64,000 nt of DNA, from contig JAIXWO010000013.1 in the NCBI GenBank assembly GCA_027491235.1, forward strand, positions 124,001 through 188,000. Reading direction: 5' to 3'. Position 1 is the first letter of the stretch; each line of letters opens with the position of its first letter. A program made the position numbers and the translations under genes. The notes below the pieces were generated by a model. The model did not search any database. It was not told the origin of the DNA and worked only from the letters and a program-made list of their open reading frames with translations. Source of the stretch: Sphingomonadales bacterium. Its GTDB lineage: Bacteria > Pseudomonadota > Alphaproteobacteria > Sphingomonadales > Sphingomonadaceae. Positions 1 through 8,437 of the stretch are shown here, one piece after another.

Positions 1-601
1 AAATGACATGCTCGCAAGTGATGTCGCCCTGATCGGTCGAGATCAGCCATTCGCCATTGGGCTGCTGCGTGATCGCCGTCACCGTCGTGTTGCGGTAAAT
101 GGTGGCGCCACGCTGGCGCGCACCCTTTGCCAGCGCCTGTGTCAGATCTGCGGGCTGAATATAGCCATCTTCAGGATGCTGGATCGCGCCGATCACGCCC
201 TCAGTGTTACAGAGCGGCCAGATTTCCTTCACCTGCTCCGGCGTCAGGAAGTTCACATCGACGCCGATGGTGCGGGCAACGCCTGCATAGTACTGATATT
301 CGTCCATCCGGTCCTGCGTCGTCGCGAGCCGGATGTTGGTCACCTGCGAAAAGCCGACGTTCAGCTCTGTCTCCGCCTCAAGGCTCGGGTAAAGCCCGAC
401 TGAATACTGATGTAGCTTGCCGACCGAATAGCTGAGGTTGAACAGCGGCAGCAGACCGGCGGCATGCCAGGTCGACCCGGATGTCAGTTCTTTGCGTTCC
501 AGAAGGACGACATCGGTCCAGCCCAGTTTTGCAAGGTGATAAAGCGTGCTGACGCCCACCACGCCACCGCCAATGACCACTGCACGCGCTGTCGATTTCA
601 T
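1..601 (-). CDS. Dimethylglycine dehydrogenase-like FAD oxidoreductase, N-terminal part (cut by window edge)
   Basis: The reverse strand opens with an ATG at 601-599 and stays open to the window edge, giving about 200 residues of the N-terminal FAD domain; the rest lies outside. A GxGxxG Rossmann motif is at residues 11-16, and SGSTWHAAG follows at about 41-49; the His (H46) matches the residue that carries covalent FAD in eukaryotic dimethylglycine and sarcosine dehydrogenases. The protein is a paralogue of the two complete genes at 11316-13760 and 13764-16181, with the same SGxTWHAAG block at the same distance from the start. Members oxidatively demethylate N-methylated glycines and pass the methylene unit to tetrahydrofolate through a C-terminal GcvT-like domain, which cannot be seen here. 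It has its own upstream gap (602-750) containing a LysR-type dyad. The exact substrate is unknown. Confidence 0.85.
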   Translation of the reverse strand, partial: MKSTARAVVIGGGVVGVSTLYHLAKLGWTDVVLLERKELTSGSTWHAAGLLPLFNLSYSVGKLHQYSVGLYPSLEAETELNVGFSQVTNIRLATTQDRMDEYQYYAGVARTIGVDVNFLTPEQVKEIWPLCNTEGVIGAIQHPEDGYIQPADLTQALAKGARQRGATIYRNTTVTAITQQPNGEWLISTDQGDITCEHVI

Positions 602-696
602 ACGTTTTAACCTGACAAAAAGAGAACCGAGAATGGCTCGGATCGCTATGTCAGCAAAAGGGTCACCGCAACCGGCGCGGCATCTCAATCACTCTT

Positions 697-713
697 CATT
701 AGCCATTCTAATG
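697..713. promoter_or_regulatory. 17-bp dyad CATTAG-N5-CTAATG, candidate LysR-type operator
   Basis: Perfect 6-bp inverted arms (697-702 and 708-713) contain a T-N11-A core, the classic LysR-regulator box. It lies about 95-112 bases upstream of the ATG of the flavoprotein at 1-601, in the 149-bp gap that separates this gene from the one at 751. CTAAT is also the half-site reported for GcvA in E. coli, and a GcvA-like LysR regulator is encoded at 20652-21596. Binding is inference only. Confidence 0.4.
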
Positions 714-750
714 TAAAATATCAGTTGAATGAGACGCCTAGTCGCCGGGC

Positions 751-3087
751 CTAAAGGAACAGCTCCGCCGCGGCATCCATAATCGCATCCGCATCAAGCC
801 GGTAGCGATGGTAGAGATCGGGCAAATCGCCTGTCTGGCCAAAACTGTCGATGCCCAGCGGGCTAACGCGCATGCCCTTCACGCCGCCCATCCAAGACAA
901 AGCGCCCGGCGATCCGTCAATGACCGTGACGAGGCCCGCTGTCGGCGACAAGACCGAGAGCAAGTCTTCCACATGGCTCTGCGGCCGCTTGCCATCCGTC
1001 CAGCGCGATGCGTGACGCGCTGACCATTCCCGGTGCAGCAAATCCGGCGATGTCACGTTCAGGAGGCCAATTCCCGGAACATCATCCGCCAATTGCTCCC
1101 AAGCACTCAGCACCTCAGGCGCGATGGCACCGGTAAAGACAATCGCGGCATCCGCATTCGGCCCCGGCTGCTTCAGCCAATAGCCGCCCTTCAGCGCATC
1201 CGCCTCCCACGCATCATCTGCGCGTTCCATCTGCGGAATAACGCGGGTGCTGAGGCGGATGTAAACGGAGCTCCCGTCCGGCTGCTGCATGTAATCAAAG
1301 GCCCACCGCATCACGAGGGCAACCTCGTCAGCCCAAGCGGGCTCAAAATAAGCGAGATTGGGCTGACCCATGCCGATAAGCGGCGTGTTGATGGACTGGT
1401 GCGCACCGCCTTCTGGCCCGAGCGTCAGCCCCGATGGCGTGCCGACCAGCAGGAAGCGGGCATCAGAATAACAACCGTAATTCAGGGCATCGAGACCGCG
1501 CGCGATGAACGGATCATAGACAGTCCCCACCGGGATCAACCGTGTCCCAAAATGCGGACCCGCCAGCCCCAAGGATGTCATGGCGAGGAAGAAGTTGTTC
1601 TCCGCAATGCCAAGCTCAATATGCTGACCTGCGGCATGGCCATCCCATTTTTGGGCGGATGGGATTTTAGCTGCACGGAAGACGTCGACCATCTCCGCGC
1701 GGCGGAACAGACCACGCTGGTTGACGAACGCACCGAGATTGGTGGTCTGCGTCACGTCTGGAGCGGTGGTGACAATGCGGTCGGCCAAGGGTTCGTCTGA
1801 TTTTGCCAGTTCGAGCAGGACATTGCCAAAGGCCGCTTGCGTGGATTGTGCATCGGACGCCGGAAAGGCCAAGCGTGCGGGCACCGGAATGGTCGGCGCA
1901 TCAGCCTCCGGCGCTTTGACCGCCAAGGCGCTGGTGGCCACAAACTCTTTTAGACGCGCGGCCTGATTGTCGCCAAGGCCGCCATAGGGTTCCCATTCAT
2001 CCCCCACAGGGATCGCAAGGCTTTGGCGCAACTGATCAATCTGCCCCGGGTTCATCATCCCCGAATGATTGTCCTTATGCCCGGCCAGCGGCAGGCCATG
2101 GCCCTTCACCGTATAGGCGATGAACAATGTCGGCAGATCATCCTGCGCACTGTCAAACGCGTCGATCAGGCTTTCCACGCAATGTCCGCCCAAATTGGTC
2201 ATCAACGTGGCCAGACCGTCATCATCAAAGCTGTCGAGCAGCGCGCGGACCTTTGCCGTGCCGCCGATATCGGCCATCAAACGCTTCCGCCATGCCGCCC
2301 CACCCTGATAAGTGAGCGCGGCGAACTCCGCATTTGGGCAATTGTCGATCCAGTCGGCAATCGCCTGCCCACCGGGCTGGGCAAAGACTTTGCGCTGCAG
2401 CTTGCCATGCTTGAGCGTGATGACACGCCAGCCGCAGGTTTCAAAGATGTCGTCGAAGCGCCGGAACATCCGGTCGGCCGTCGTGCTGTCCAGCGACTGG
2501 CGGTTATAGTCGACCACCCACCAGCAGTTGCGGATGTCGTGTTTATAGCCCTCGATCAGGCATTCGTAGATATTGCCTTCATCCAGTTCCGCATCGCCCA
2601 TCAGCGCAATCATGCGTCCGGCGTCCTGTTCAGCCATCTGGCCATGCGCGATCAGATAGTCCTGAACGAGGCTGGAAAAGGCCGTGATGGCGACACCGAG
2701 ACCAACAGACCCCGTCGAGAAATCAACGGGGATTTTGTCCTTGGTCCGCGAGGGATAGCTCTGCGCGCCACCCAATGCGCGAAAACGCTGCAACTGTTCC
2801 AGCGACTGGTTGCCCAAAAGATAGTGGATCGCCTGAAGGACGGGCCCGGCATGCGGCTTTACTGCCACCTTGTCCTGCGGGCGCAGCGCGTGGAAATAAA
2901 GCGCGGACATGATCGCCGTCATCGACGCGCAACTGGCCTGATGCCCGCCGACCTTCAGCCCATCACGCTTTTCACGGATATGGTTGGCATTGTGCACCGT
3001 CCAGGAGGAGAGCCAGCGCAGCCGGGTATCCAGCGCTTCTAACGCCGAAACAACGTCGGCGCGGCTATCCGCAGTCAGGGTAGGCAT
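751..3087 (-). CDS. AceE/MdeB-like thiamine-diphosphate 2-oxoacid dehydrogenase (E1-type, transketolase family)
   Basis: A 778-residue protein with the homodimeric pyruvate-dehydrogenase E1 architecture: an N-terminal ThDP-binding domain with GDAELDEG (about 164-171) and the closing NRQ near 195, a central pyrimidine-binding domain, and a C-terminal transketolase-like domain. It is about 100 residues shorter than AceE. No E2 or E3 gene is nearby, so it is not part of a conventional complex operon. In Pseudomonas putida the AceE homologue MdeB, with a divergent Lrp-type regulator (MdeR), serves methionine/2-oxobutyrate breakdown; here a divergent Lrp-type gene starts at 3216. It likely oxidises or decarboxylates a short 2-oxoacid, perhaps made by the amino-acid genes at 3.7-7.4 kb. 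The exact substrate is not visible. The ribosome-binding site lies inside an inverted repeat (3096-3119). Confidence 0.75.
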   Translation of the reverse strand: MPTLTADSRADVVSALEALDTRLRWLSSWTVHNANHIREKRDGLKVGGHQASCASMTAIMSALYFHALRPQDKVAVKPHAGPVLQAIHYLLGNQSLEQLQRFRALGGAQSYPSRTKDKIPVDFSTGSVGLGVAITAFSSLVQDYLIAHGQMAEQDAGRMIALMGDAELDEGNIYECLIEGYKHDIRNCWWVVDYNRQSLDSTTADRMFRRFDDIFETCGWRVITLKHGKLQRKVFAQPGGQAIADWIDNCPNAEFAALTYQGGAAWRKRLMADIGGTAKVRALLDSFDDDGLATLMTNLGGHCVESLIDAFDSAQDDLPTLFIAYTVKGHGLPLAGHKDNHSGMMNPGQIDQLRQSLAIPVGDEWEPYGGLGDNQAARLKEFVATSALAVKAPEADAPTIPVPARLAFPASDAQSTQAAFGNVLLELAKSDEPLADRIVTTAPDVTQTTNLGAFVNQRGLFRRAEMVDVFRAAKIPSAQKWDGHAAGQHIELGIAENNFFLAMTSLGLAGPHFGTRLIPVGTVYDPFIARGLDALNYGCYSDARFLLVGTPSGLTLGPEGGAHQSINTPLIGMGQPNLAYFEPAWADEVALVMRWAFDYMQQPDGSSVYIRLSTRVIPQMERADDAWEADALKGGYWLKQPGPNADAAIVFTGAIAPEVLSAWEQLADDVPGIGLLNVTSPDLLHREWSARHASRWTDGKRPQSHVEDLLSVLSPTAGLVTVIDGSPGALSWMGGVKGMRVSPLGIDSFGQTGDLPDLYHRYRLDADAIMDAAAELFL

Positions 3088-3095
3088 GGCCGGAA

Positions 3096-3119
3096 CTCCG
3101 CATGATGATCATTGCGGAG
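3096..3119 (-). promoter_or_regulatory. Inverted repeat over the ribosome-binding site of the E1-like gene
   Basis: CTCCGCA (3096-3102) and TGCGGAG (3113-3119) are perfect 7-bp arms around a 10-bp spacer. On the minus strand the gene-proximal arm supplies the GGAG Shine-Dalgarno sequence, 8 bases before the ATG at 3087. The repeat could be an operator of the divergent Lrp-type regulator or a hairpin that masks the ribosome-binding site. Confidence 0.5.
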
Positions 3120-3215
3120 TAGCGCCGATCACCGGGAAATGTCCTTGCTATTTCCACTATTCTGCATCCTCATATTGGCATATATCATTGAAAATTGACG
3201 CTATCGGAGCATTTT

Positions 3216-3692
3216 ATGCCAATATTCTCTCCAGACCTGATTGATATCAAGATTCTAGAGGCCCTTCAGGCGAATGGGCGTATCACCAATCAGGAGTTGG
3301 CAGATCAGGTGGGACTATCGCCCAGCCCCTGCCTGCGCCGCGTCCGGCATCTCGAGAGTGAGGGCGTCATATCGCGCTATGTCGCCTTGGTGGATCCTGA
3401 AGCACTCGACCTGAATGTGACGGCCTTCGTCCGCGTCCGCCTCGACCAGCAGGATGACCGCCACCTGGAAGCCTTTGAAGCGGCCATCGCCGGATTTCCG
3501 GAAGTTATGGAATGCTATTTGATGACCGGTGAGTCCGACTATCAACTGCGCGTTCTGGTCAGGTCGCTGACCCGCTTTGAGGATTTTCTGCGCAACAGCC
3601 TGACGCGCGTCCCCGGCGTGGCCAATGTCACAACAAGTTTTGCCCTGCGTCCCGTCATTTACAAAACGGCGCTGCCAACGCTAGACACCTAG
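3216..3692 (+). CDS. Lrp/AsnC-family transcriptional regulator
   Basis: A 158-residue protein with the two Lrp domains: an N-terminal winged helix-turn-helix (about 5-60, with NGRITNQELADQVGLSPSPC) and a C-terminal RAM/ACT-like ligand domain carrying an MTGESDYQL segment near residue 108. Length fits the family (150-165). The ATG at 3216 has a GGAG 8 bases upstream; an in-frame TTG at 3195 has no comparable site. It is transcribed away from the E1-like gene at 751-3087 and towards the permease at 3716, only 23 bases downstream, so it may control both directions. Lrp-type regulators normally sense an amino acid; by position a permease, aminotransferase or E1 substrate is the likely effector (inference). 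Confidence 0.9.
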   Translation: MPIFSPDLIDIKILEALQANGRITNQELADQVGLSPSPCLRRVRHLESEGVISRYVALVDPEALDLNVTAFVRVRLDQQDDRHLEAFEAAIAGFPEVMECYLMTGESDYQLRVLVRSLTRFEDFLRNSLTRVPGVANVTTSFALRPVIYKTALPTLDT

Positions 3693-3715
3693 ATAAGGGA
3701 AACAGGGGATACATA

Positions 3716-5113
3716 ATGTCTGAGGCGAGTCTGGTTGGATCGGTGCCACCCGCACCCAAGAACGAACTGAGCCGGACGCTTAAATCCCGCCATGTTTCCA
3801 TGATTACCTTTGGCGGCATCATCGGCGCCGGGCTTTTCGTAGGTTCATCAACCGCCATCAGCACCATCGGCCCGGCCGCTGTCCTCAGCTATGCGCTGGC
3901 CGGGTTCCTCGTCCTGCTTGTCATGCGGATGATTTCCGAGATGGCCATGGCCATGCCGGGTGTGCAGACCTTCCCGGAATTCGCGCGTGTTGGCGTTGGC
4001 GAATGGGCCGGCTTTCTGGTCGGATGGCTCTACTGGTATTTCTGGGTTGTCGTGATCGCAATCGAGGCGATTGCCGGTGCCAAAATCATCAACGGCTGGT
4101 TCCCGCAATTTGAAGTCTGGGAAATTGGTGTCGTCCTGATGGCGTTATTGACTGCCGTCAATCTGATGTCCGCCAAATCCTATGGCGAGTTTGAATTCTG
4201 GTTTGCCTCGACGAAGGTGGTCGCCATCATCGTCTTCATTCTGGTGGCCGCCGCCTATGCGACGGGCGTCACCTCTTCCTCCGGCCCTGTATTTGCCAAT
4301 CTGACCGCGCATGGCGGCTTTGCACCTGCAGGGATCGCCGCCATCTTTGCAGGAGTGGCCACCACGATCTTCTCGCTATGTGGTGCAGAAATCGCGACCT
4401 TGGCTGCTGCCGAGTCCGAAGCAGGTGCAAAGACCATTGCCCGCATGACGATCTCTGTGTCCGTCAGAATCCTGATCTTCTTCGTGCTTTCCATATTCCT
4501 GATTGTCTCGGTTGTGCCTTGGACGGAGATCCAGCCCGGCATCTCTCCCTTCGCGCAAGCCCTGAGCGAGATGGGCTATCCCTCAGCCGACCTCATCATG
4601 AACGCCATCGTTTTGGTCGCCGTGCTCTCCTGCCTGAATTCCGGCATCTACATCACATCGCGCGCCATGTTCGGGCTCGCAAAGAATGGAGATGCGCCCC
4701 AGTCCTGCGTCCAGTTGAGCCGGTCAAAGGTCCCTGCCCGCGCCATCCTGATCGCGAGCCTTTTCAGCTATGGGGCGCTGGCCGCCTCGGTGTTGTCACC
4801 TGACCGCGTGTTTAACTTCCTTGTCAGCTCGTCCGGCGCGATCATGCTGTTCATCTATATGCTGATCGCATGGGCCCAATTGCGGCTGCGTGCGCAGATT
4901 GAAGCGGAAGACCCCACGCGTCTGCAGGTGAAAATGTGGCTGTTCCCTTATGCAACATGGGCAACCATTGCCGGCATGGCCGCCATCTTGGTGCTGATGG
5001 GTCTGGCCGAGCGCACCGCGCTTGAGCTTGGCGCGAGCGTGTTGGTAACGCTGAGCTTCCTCATCGGCTATTGGGTGAAGACACGGCTGCAAGCGAAGGC
5101 CCAGACAGCCTGA
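3716..5113 (+). CDS. APC-superfamily amino-acid permease (GabP/MmuP-like)
   Basis: A 465-residue integral membrane protein with about 12 hydrophobic segments. The N-terminus has the family signature of a cytoplasmic LKSRHVSMITFGGIIGAGLF block near residues 22-41, where the GxIGxGLF turn of TM1 binds the substrate amino group. It belongs with the amino-acid transporter family that includes GABA, lysine and S-methylmethionine permeases. The gene follows the Lrp-type regulator by 23 bases and starts after an AGGGGA ribosome-binding site. Downstream are an omega-aminotransferase and a homocysteine S-methyltransferase, so GABA/beta-alanine-type amino acids or S-methylmethionine (as in the E. coli mmuP-mmuM pair) are plausible cargos. 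The sequence alone does not choose between them. Confidence 0.85.
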   Translation: MSEASLVGSVPPAPKNELSRTLKSRHVSMITFGGIIGAGLFVGSSTAISTIGPAAVLSYALAGFLVLLVMRMISEMAMAMPGVQTFPEFARVGVGEWAGFLVGWLYWYFWVVVIAIEAIAGAKIINGWFPQFEVWEIGVVLMALLTAVNLMSAKSYGEFEFWFASTKVVAIIVFILVAAAYATGVTSSSGPVFANLTAHGGFAPAGIAAIFAGVATTIFSLCGAEIATLAAAESEAGAKTIARMTISVSVRILIFFVLSIFLIVSVVPWTEIQPGISPFAQALSEMGYPSADLIMNAIVLVAVLSCLNSGIYITSRAMFGLAKNGDAPQSCVQLSRSKVPARAILIASLFSYGALAASVLSPDRVFNFLVSSSGAIMLFIYMLIAWAQLRLRAQIEAEDPTRLQVKMWLFPYATWATIAGMAAILVLMGLAERTALELGASVLVTLSFLIGYWVKTRLQAKAQTA

Positions 5114-5212
5114 CCACGGACGAGAATTTTCCGATCACAACATTCTTTTCAATCGCGATGAAACCGTTGCGCGTTGCATAAGCGACAAAACGACTGACGC
5201 TGGAGCCTGAAA

Positions 5213-6529
5213 ATGACCCTTCAAAACGATCCACTTGCCGCTTTGTGGATGCCCTTTACGGCAAACCGCGCGTTCAAGGCGACGCCACGCCAGCTGAAGT
5301 CGGCAAAGGACATGCACTATACCAGCGATGATGGCCGCCAGATTTTGGATGGCACCGCAGGTCTATGGGCGGTCAATGCCGGGCACTGCCGCCCTTCCAT
5401 CGTTGCGGCAATCCAAAAGACAGCGGCGGAGCTGGACTATGCGCCGCCCTTCCAATTGGGCCATCCGCTTTCGTTTGAACTGGCGACCCGCATCGCCGAT
5501 TTGATGCCGAACGGCTTGGACCGCATCTTCTTCACCAATTCCGGGTCTGAATCGGTTGATACTGCGCTGAAGATCGCGCTCGCCTATCAGCGCGCCCGCG
5601 GTCAGGGCACCCGCACCCGTCTGATCGGGCGCGAGCGCGGCTATAGCGGTGTCGGTTTTGGTGGCATTTCCGTGGGCGGGATCGTCAACAACCGCCGCCA
5701 GTTCGGAACGTTGCTCGCCGGTGTGGATCACCTGCCCCATACACACAATCTGGAGCATAACGCCTTCACCAAGGGCCGCCCGCAATGGGGCGCGCACCTT
5801 GCCGACAATCTTGAAGCCATCGTTGCGCTGCACGGTGCGGAAACCATCGCGGCGGTTATCGTCGAGCCCATGGCCGGCTCCACCGGCGTTCTAGTGCCGC
5901 CGCAGGGCTATCTCGAAAAGCTCCGCGAAATCACCACCAAACATGGCATCCTGCTGATCTTTGATGAAGTCATCACGGGCTTTGGCCGAGTGGGCGGAGC
6001 CACCGCATCTGGCACGCTGGGCGTGACGCCAGATATGATCACCATGGCGAAAGGCTTGACCAACGCCGCCGTCCCGATGGGCGCGGTTGCTGTGAGCCGC
6101 CATGTCCATGATGGCGTCGTCGAAGGCGCTGCTGACGGGATCGAACTGTTCCACGGCTATACCTATTCCGGCCACCCGCTTGCGGCAGCCGCGGGTCTTG
6201 CGACGCTCGACCTCTACAAGTCCGAAGGCATTTTTGAACATGCCGCCTCGCTGCATGGCTACTGGGAAGACGCGGTCCACAGCCTGAAGGGCAAGCGCCA
6301 CATCATCGACATCCGCAACATGGGCATCGTCGCCGGGATCGAGCTTGAGCCCCGCCCCGGTGCCCCGACCAAACGCGCGACGGAGCTTTTCCAAAAATGC
6401 TTCGACAATGGCCTGCTCGTCCGCGCAACCGGCGATATCGTCGCCCTGTCACCCCCGCTGATCTTGCAAAAGGCGCATATCGACGAAATGGTCGGGCGGA
6501 TTGCGGAGTTGGTCGAAACGATCGACTAA
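5213..6529 (+). CDS. Class III omega-aminotransferase (beta-alanine:pyruvate type)
   Basis: A 438-residue PLP-dependent fold-type I aminotransferase. The N-terminus has the WMPFTANRAFK block typical of beta-alanine/omega-amino acid:pyruvate aminotransferases, followed by LDGTAGLWAVNAGH, the FFTNSGSESVDTALK phosphate-binding region near residues 105-120, and EVITGFGR with the Schiff-base lysine in MAKGLTN (about residue 284). Such enzymes move the amino group from an omega-amino acid or amine (beta-alanine, GABA, taurine analogues) to pyruvate and release a semialdehyde. The ATG has GGAG seven bases upstream. It is 99 bases after the permease; that gap contains a GCGACAAA word also seen in the carnitine and betaine operon promoters. 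The semialdehyde could feed one of the aldehyde dehydrogenases elsewhere in the window. Confidence 0.87.
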   Translation: MTLQNDPLAALWMPFTANRAFKATPRQLKSAKDMHYTSDDGRQILDGTAGLWAVNAGHCRPSIVAAIQKTAAELDYAPPFQLGHPLSFELATRIADLMPNGLDRIFFTNSGSESVDTALKIALAYQRARGQGTRTRLIGRERGYSGVGFGGISVGGIVNNRRQFGTLLAGVDHLPHTHNLEHNAFTKGRPQWGAHLADNLEAIVALHGAETIAAVIVEPMAGSTGVLVPPQGYLEKLREITTKHGILLIFDEVITGFGRVGGATASGTLGVTPDMITMAKGLTNAAVPMGAVAVSRHVHDGVVEGAADGIELFHGYTYSGHPLAAAAGLATLDLYKSEGIFEHAASLHGYWEDAVHSLKGKRHIIDIRNMGIVAGIELEPRPGAPTKRATELFQKCFDNGLLVRATGDIVALSPPLILQKAHIDEMVGRIAELVETID

Positions 6530-6539
6530 GGAGAGTGTT

Positions 6540-7418
6540 ATGAGCGTGACGATATTGGATGGCGGCATCAGCCGCGAGCTTCAAAAGCTTGGCGCGCCGT
6601 TCCGTCAGCCTGAATGGTCCGCGCTTGCGCTCATTGAGACACCTGAGCTGGTCGGCGCGGCGCATGATCTTTTCGCGGCAGCGGGTGCCAATGTCATCAC
6701 GACCAACAGCTATGCGATTGTGCCCTTTCATTTGGGCGCAGAACGCTTTGCATCTGACGGAGCACGCTTGGCGGCGCTTTGCGGGCAACTCGCGCGCACC
6801 GTTGCGGACACGCGCGGCGTAAAGGTTGCCGCGTCCCTTCCGCCAGTGCTCGGCTCTTATCGCCCGGATCTGTTTAATGCAGACCAAGCCCGCGCGATCC
6901 TCGATGTCCTGATTGCAGGACTGTCCCCTTATGGCGACATCTGGTTGGCTGAAACGTTGAGCACCGTCGCCGAGGCCCGCTTGATTGCGGAGATGCTGGC
7001 AGACGATGCGCGGCCGCTGTGGCTCTCCTTCACTCTCGATGATGCCGTCACTGCGACATTGCGCTCCGGCGAGAGTGTTCAGGATGCCGCCGCGCTTGCC
7101 AAAGCCGTTGGCGCCGAAGCTCTTCTGTTTAATTGCAGCCGCCCTGAGGTGATGGACGCTGCCGTTCGTGAGGCCAAGGCGGCTCTCGACGGCACGGACA
7201 TCTCCATCGGCGTCTATGCGAACGGTTTCGGCCAGGAAGATGAGGGTGCGGCGAACGAAGTCATCCGTGCCATCCGCGCAGATCTAGACCCCCCGCGCTA
7301 TCTTGGCTGGGCACAGACGTGGGTCGCCTCCGGCGCGACGATTGTTGGCGGGTGTTGCGGGATTGGGCCAGACCACATTGCGGCGATGGCGGGTACTTTG
7401 AACGACCCTGACGCGTGA
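6540..7418 (+). CDS. Homocysteine S-methyltransferase family protein (MmuM/BHMT-like)
   Basis: A 292-residue TIM-barrel protein of the zinc-dependent homocysteine methyltransferase family. The N-terminal LDGGISREL block and the three zinc cysteines (one in FNCSRPE near residue 199, two in GGCCGIGPDH near 270) are intact. The ATG at 6540 follows AAGGAGAG at good spacing and starts 10 bases after the aminotransferase stop, so the two are co-transcribed. Family members make methionine from homocysteine using S-methylmethionine (MmuM) or glycine betaine (BHMT). With a permease of the MmuP superfamily upstream, S-methylmethionine is one option; with the betaine genes of this window, betaine is another, which would yield dimethylglycine. 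The sequence does not settle the donor. Confidence 0.82.
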   Translation: MSVTILDGGISRELQKLGAPFRQPEWSALALIETPELVGAAHDLFAAAGANVITTNSYAIVPFHLGAERFASDGARLAALCGQLARTVADTRGVKVAASLPPVLGSYRPDLFNADQARAILDVLIAGLSPYGDIWLAETLSTVAEARLIAEMLADDARPLWLSFTLDDAVTATLRSGESVQDAAALAKAVGAEALLFNCSRPEVMDAAVREAKAALDGTDISIGVYANGFGQEDEGAANEVIRAIRADLDPPRYLGWAQTWVASGATIVGGCCGIGPDHIAAMAGTLNDPDA

Positions 7419-7495
7419 GGCGCAATATCGCCGCCCTATCGCCGTTGGTCGAAAGGCTTGTATCTTTACGCCAAACCCTTGAATAGGATGGTTTT

Positions 7496-8437
7496 ATGAC
7501 CGCATCCGAACTCATCCAAAGCAACATCGGCCTCTATTCGGCGCTGTTCTTCTTCTTGTTGCTCGGGATTGAACTGGCGGCGATCAAGCTCTGGCGCGCC
7601 CGCGGGAAAATGCCCGCAAAGGACGCGTTGACCGGCATTGCAACGGGCTTGCTGAGTGATCCAATTAACGGATTTTCGGCGTTTATCACGCTGGGCATTC
7701 TCGCGATGGTGGCACCGTTTCAGGTCTACAGCCTGCCTGTCACCGCTGGCACTTTCCTTTTGTGCTTCTTCCTCGATGATCTGCGCTTTTACTGCCACCA
7801 CCGCGTGGCCCACCGGGTCCGCTGGGTCTGGGCGATGCATGTCGTGCATCATTCCAGTGAGGAGTATAATCTGGCCGTCGCCCTGCGGCAGGGGTGGACC
7901 AAGCACTTCACGGGCACGATGCTGTTCAAAATACCATTGGTGCTTGTCGGCTTTGATCCGGTCATGGTCACCTTCTGCGGTGTCCTCAACGCCACCTACC
8001 AATTCATGCTCCATACCGAGACCGTCAACAAACTCCCCCGCTGGGTTGAGTTCATCTTCAACACGCCGTCGCATCACCGCGTCCACCACGCCAATAACCC
8101 GCGCTATCTGGATGCCAATTATGCCGGGACGTTCATCATCTGGGACCGTCTGTTCGGCAGCTTCGTCGCGGAAGATGACAGCGAAAAGCCAGTCTATGGA
8201 CTGGTCAAAAACCTTAAGACCTTCAACATTTTGAAGGTGATCAGTCACGAGTATATCGGCATCGCCAAGGACGCGACCACACCCGGCATCACGCTGTGGC
8301 AGCGGTTTTGCTATGTATTTGCGCCGCCGGGCTGGAGCCATGATGGGTCGCGCCTGACGTCAGAAGATATCAAGCGGGAAGCAGGCCTCGGCCCGCAGGC
8401 CTTAGCGGTCGCCCCCGCCACAAACTCCGTTCGCTGA
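7496..8437 (+). CDS. Sterol desaturase/fatty-acid hydroxylase superfamily membrane protein
   Basis: A 313-residue membrane protein with the di-iron histidine boxes of the family: HHRVAH (about residue 100), HVVHH (about 117) and HHRVHH (about 193), between hydrophobic helices. Family members hydroxylate or desaturate lipids at a membrane-embedded non-haem di-iron centre; bacterial members include carotenoid hydroxylases, sphingolipid hydroxylases and alkylglycerol monooxygenase-like enzymes. It starts after an AGGATGG ribosome-binding site and its TGA overlaps the ATG of the next gene (TGATG at 8435-8439), so the two membrane proteins are made together. No neighbour identifies the lipid substrate. 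Confidence 0.85.
   Translation: MTASELIQSNIGLYSALFFFLLLGIELAAIKLWRARGKMPAKDALTGIATGLLSDPINGFSAFITLGILAMVAPFQVYSLPVTAGTFLLCFFLDDLRFYCHHRVAHRVRWVWAMHVVHHSSEEYNLAVALRQGWTKHFTGTMLFKIPLVLVGFDPVMVTFCGVLNATYQFMLHTETVNKLPRWVEFIFNTPSHHRVHHANNPRYLDANYAGTFIIWDRLFGSFVAEDDSEKPVYGLVKNLKTFNILKVISHEYIGIAKDATTPGITLWQRFCYVFAPPGWSHDGSRLTSEDIKREAGLGPQALAVAPATNSVR

Noticed and set aside
2023-3042. Long plus-strand frame (339 codons) opposite the E1-like gene
   Set aside because: It is the shadow of a GC-rich gene: no family motif, no ribosome-binding site, and full overlap with a well-supported coding sequence.
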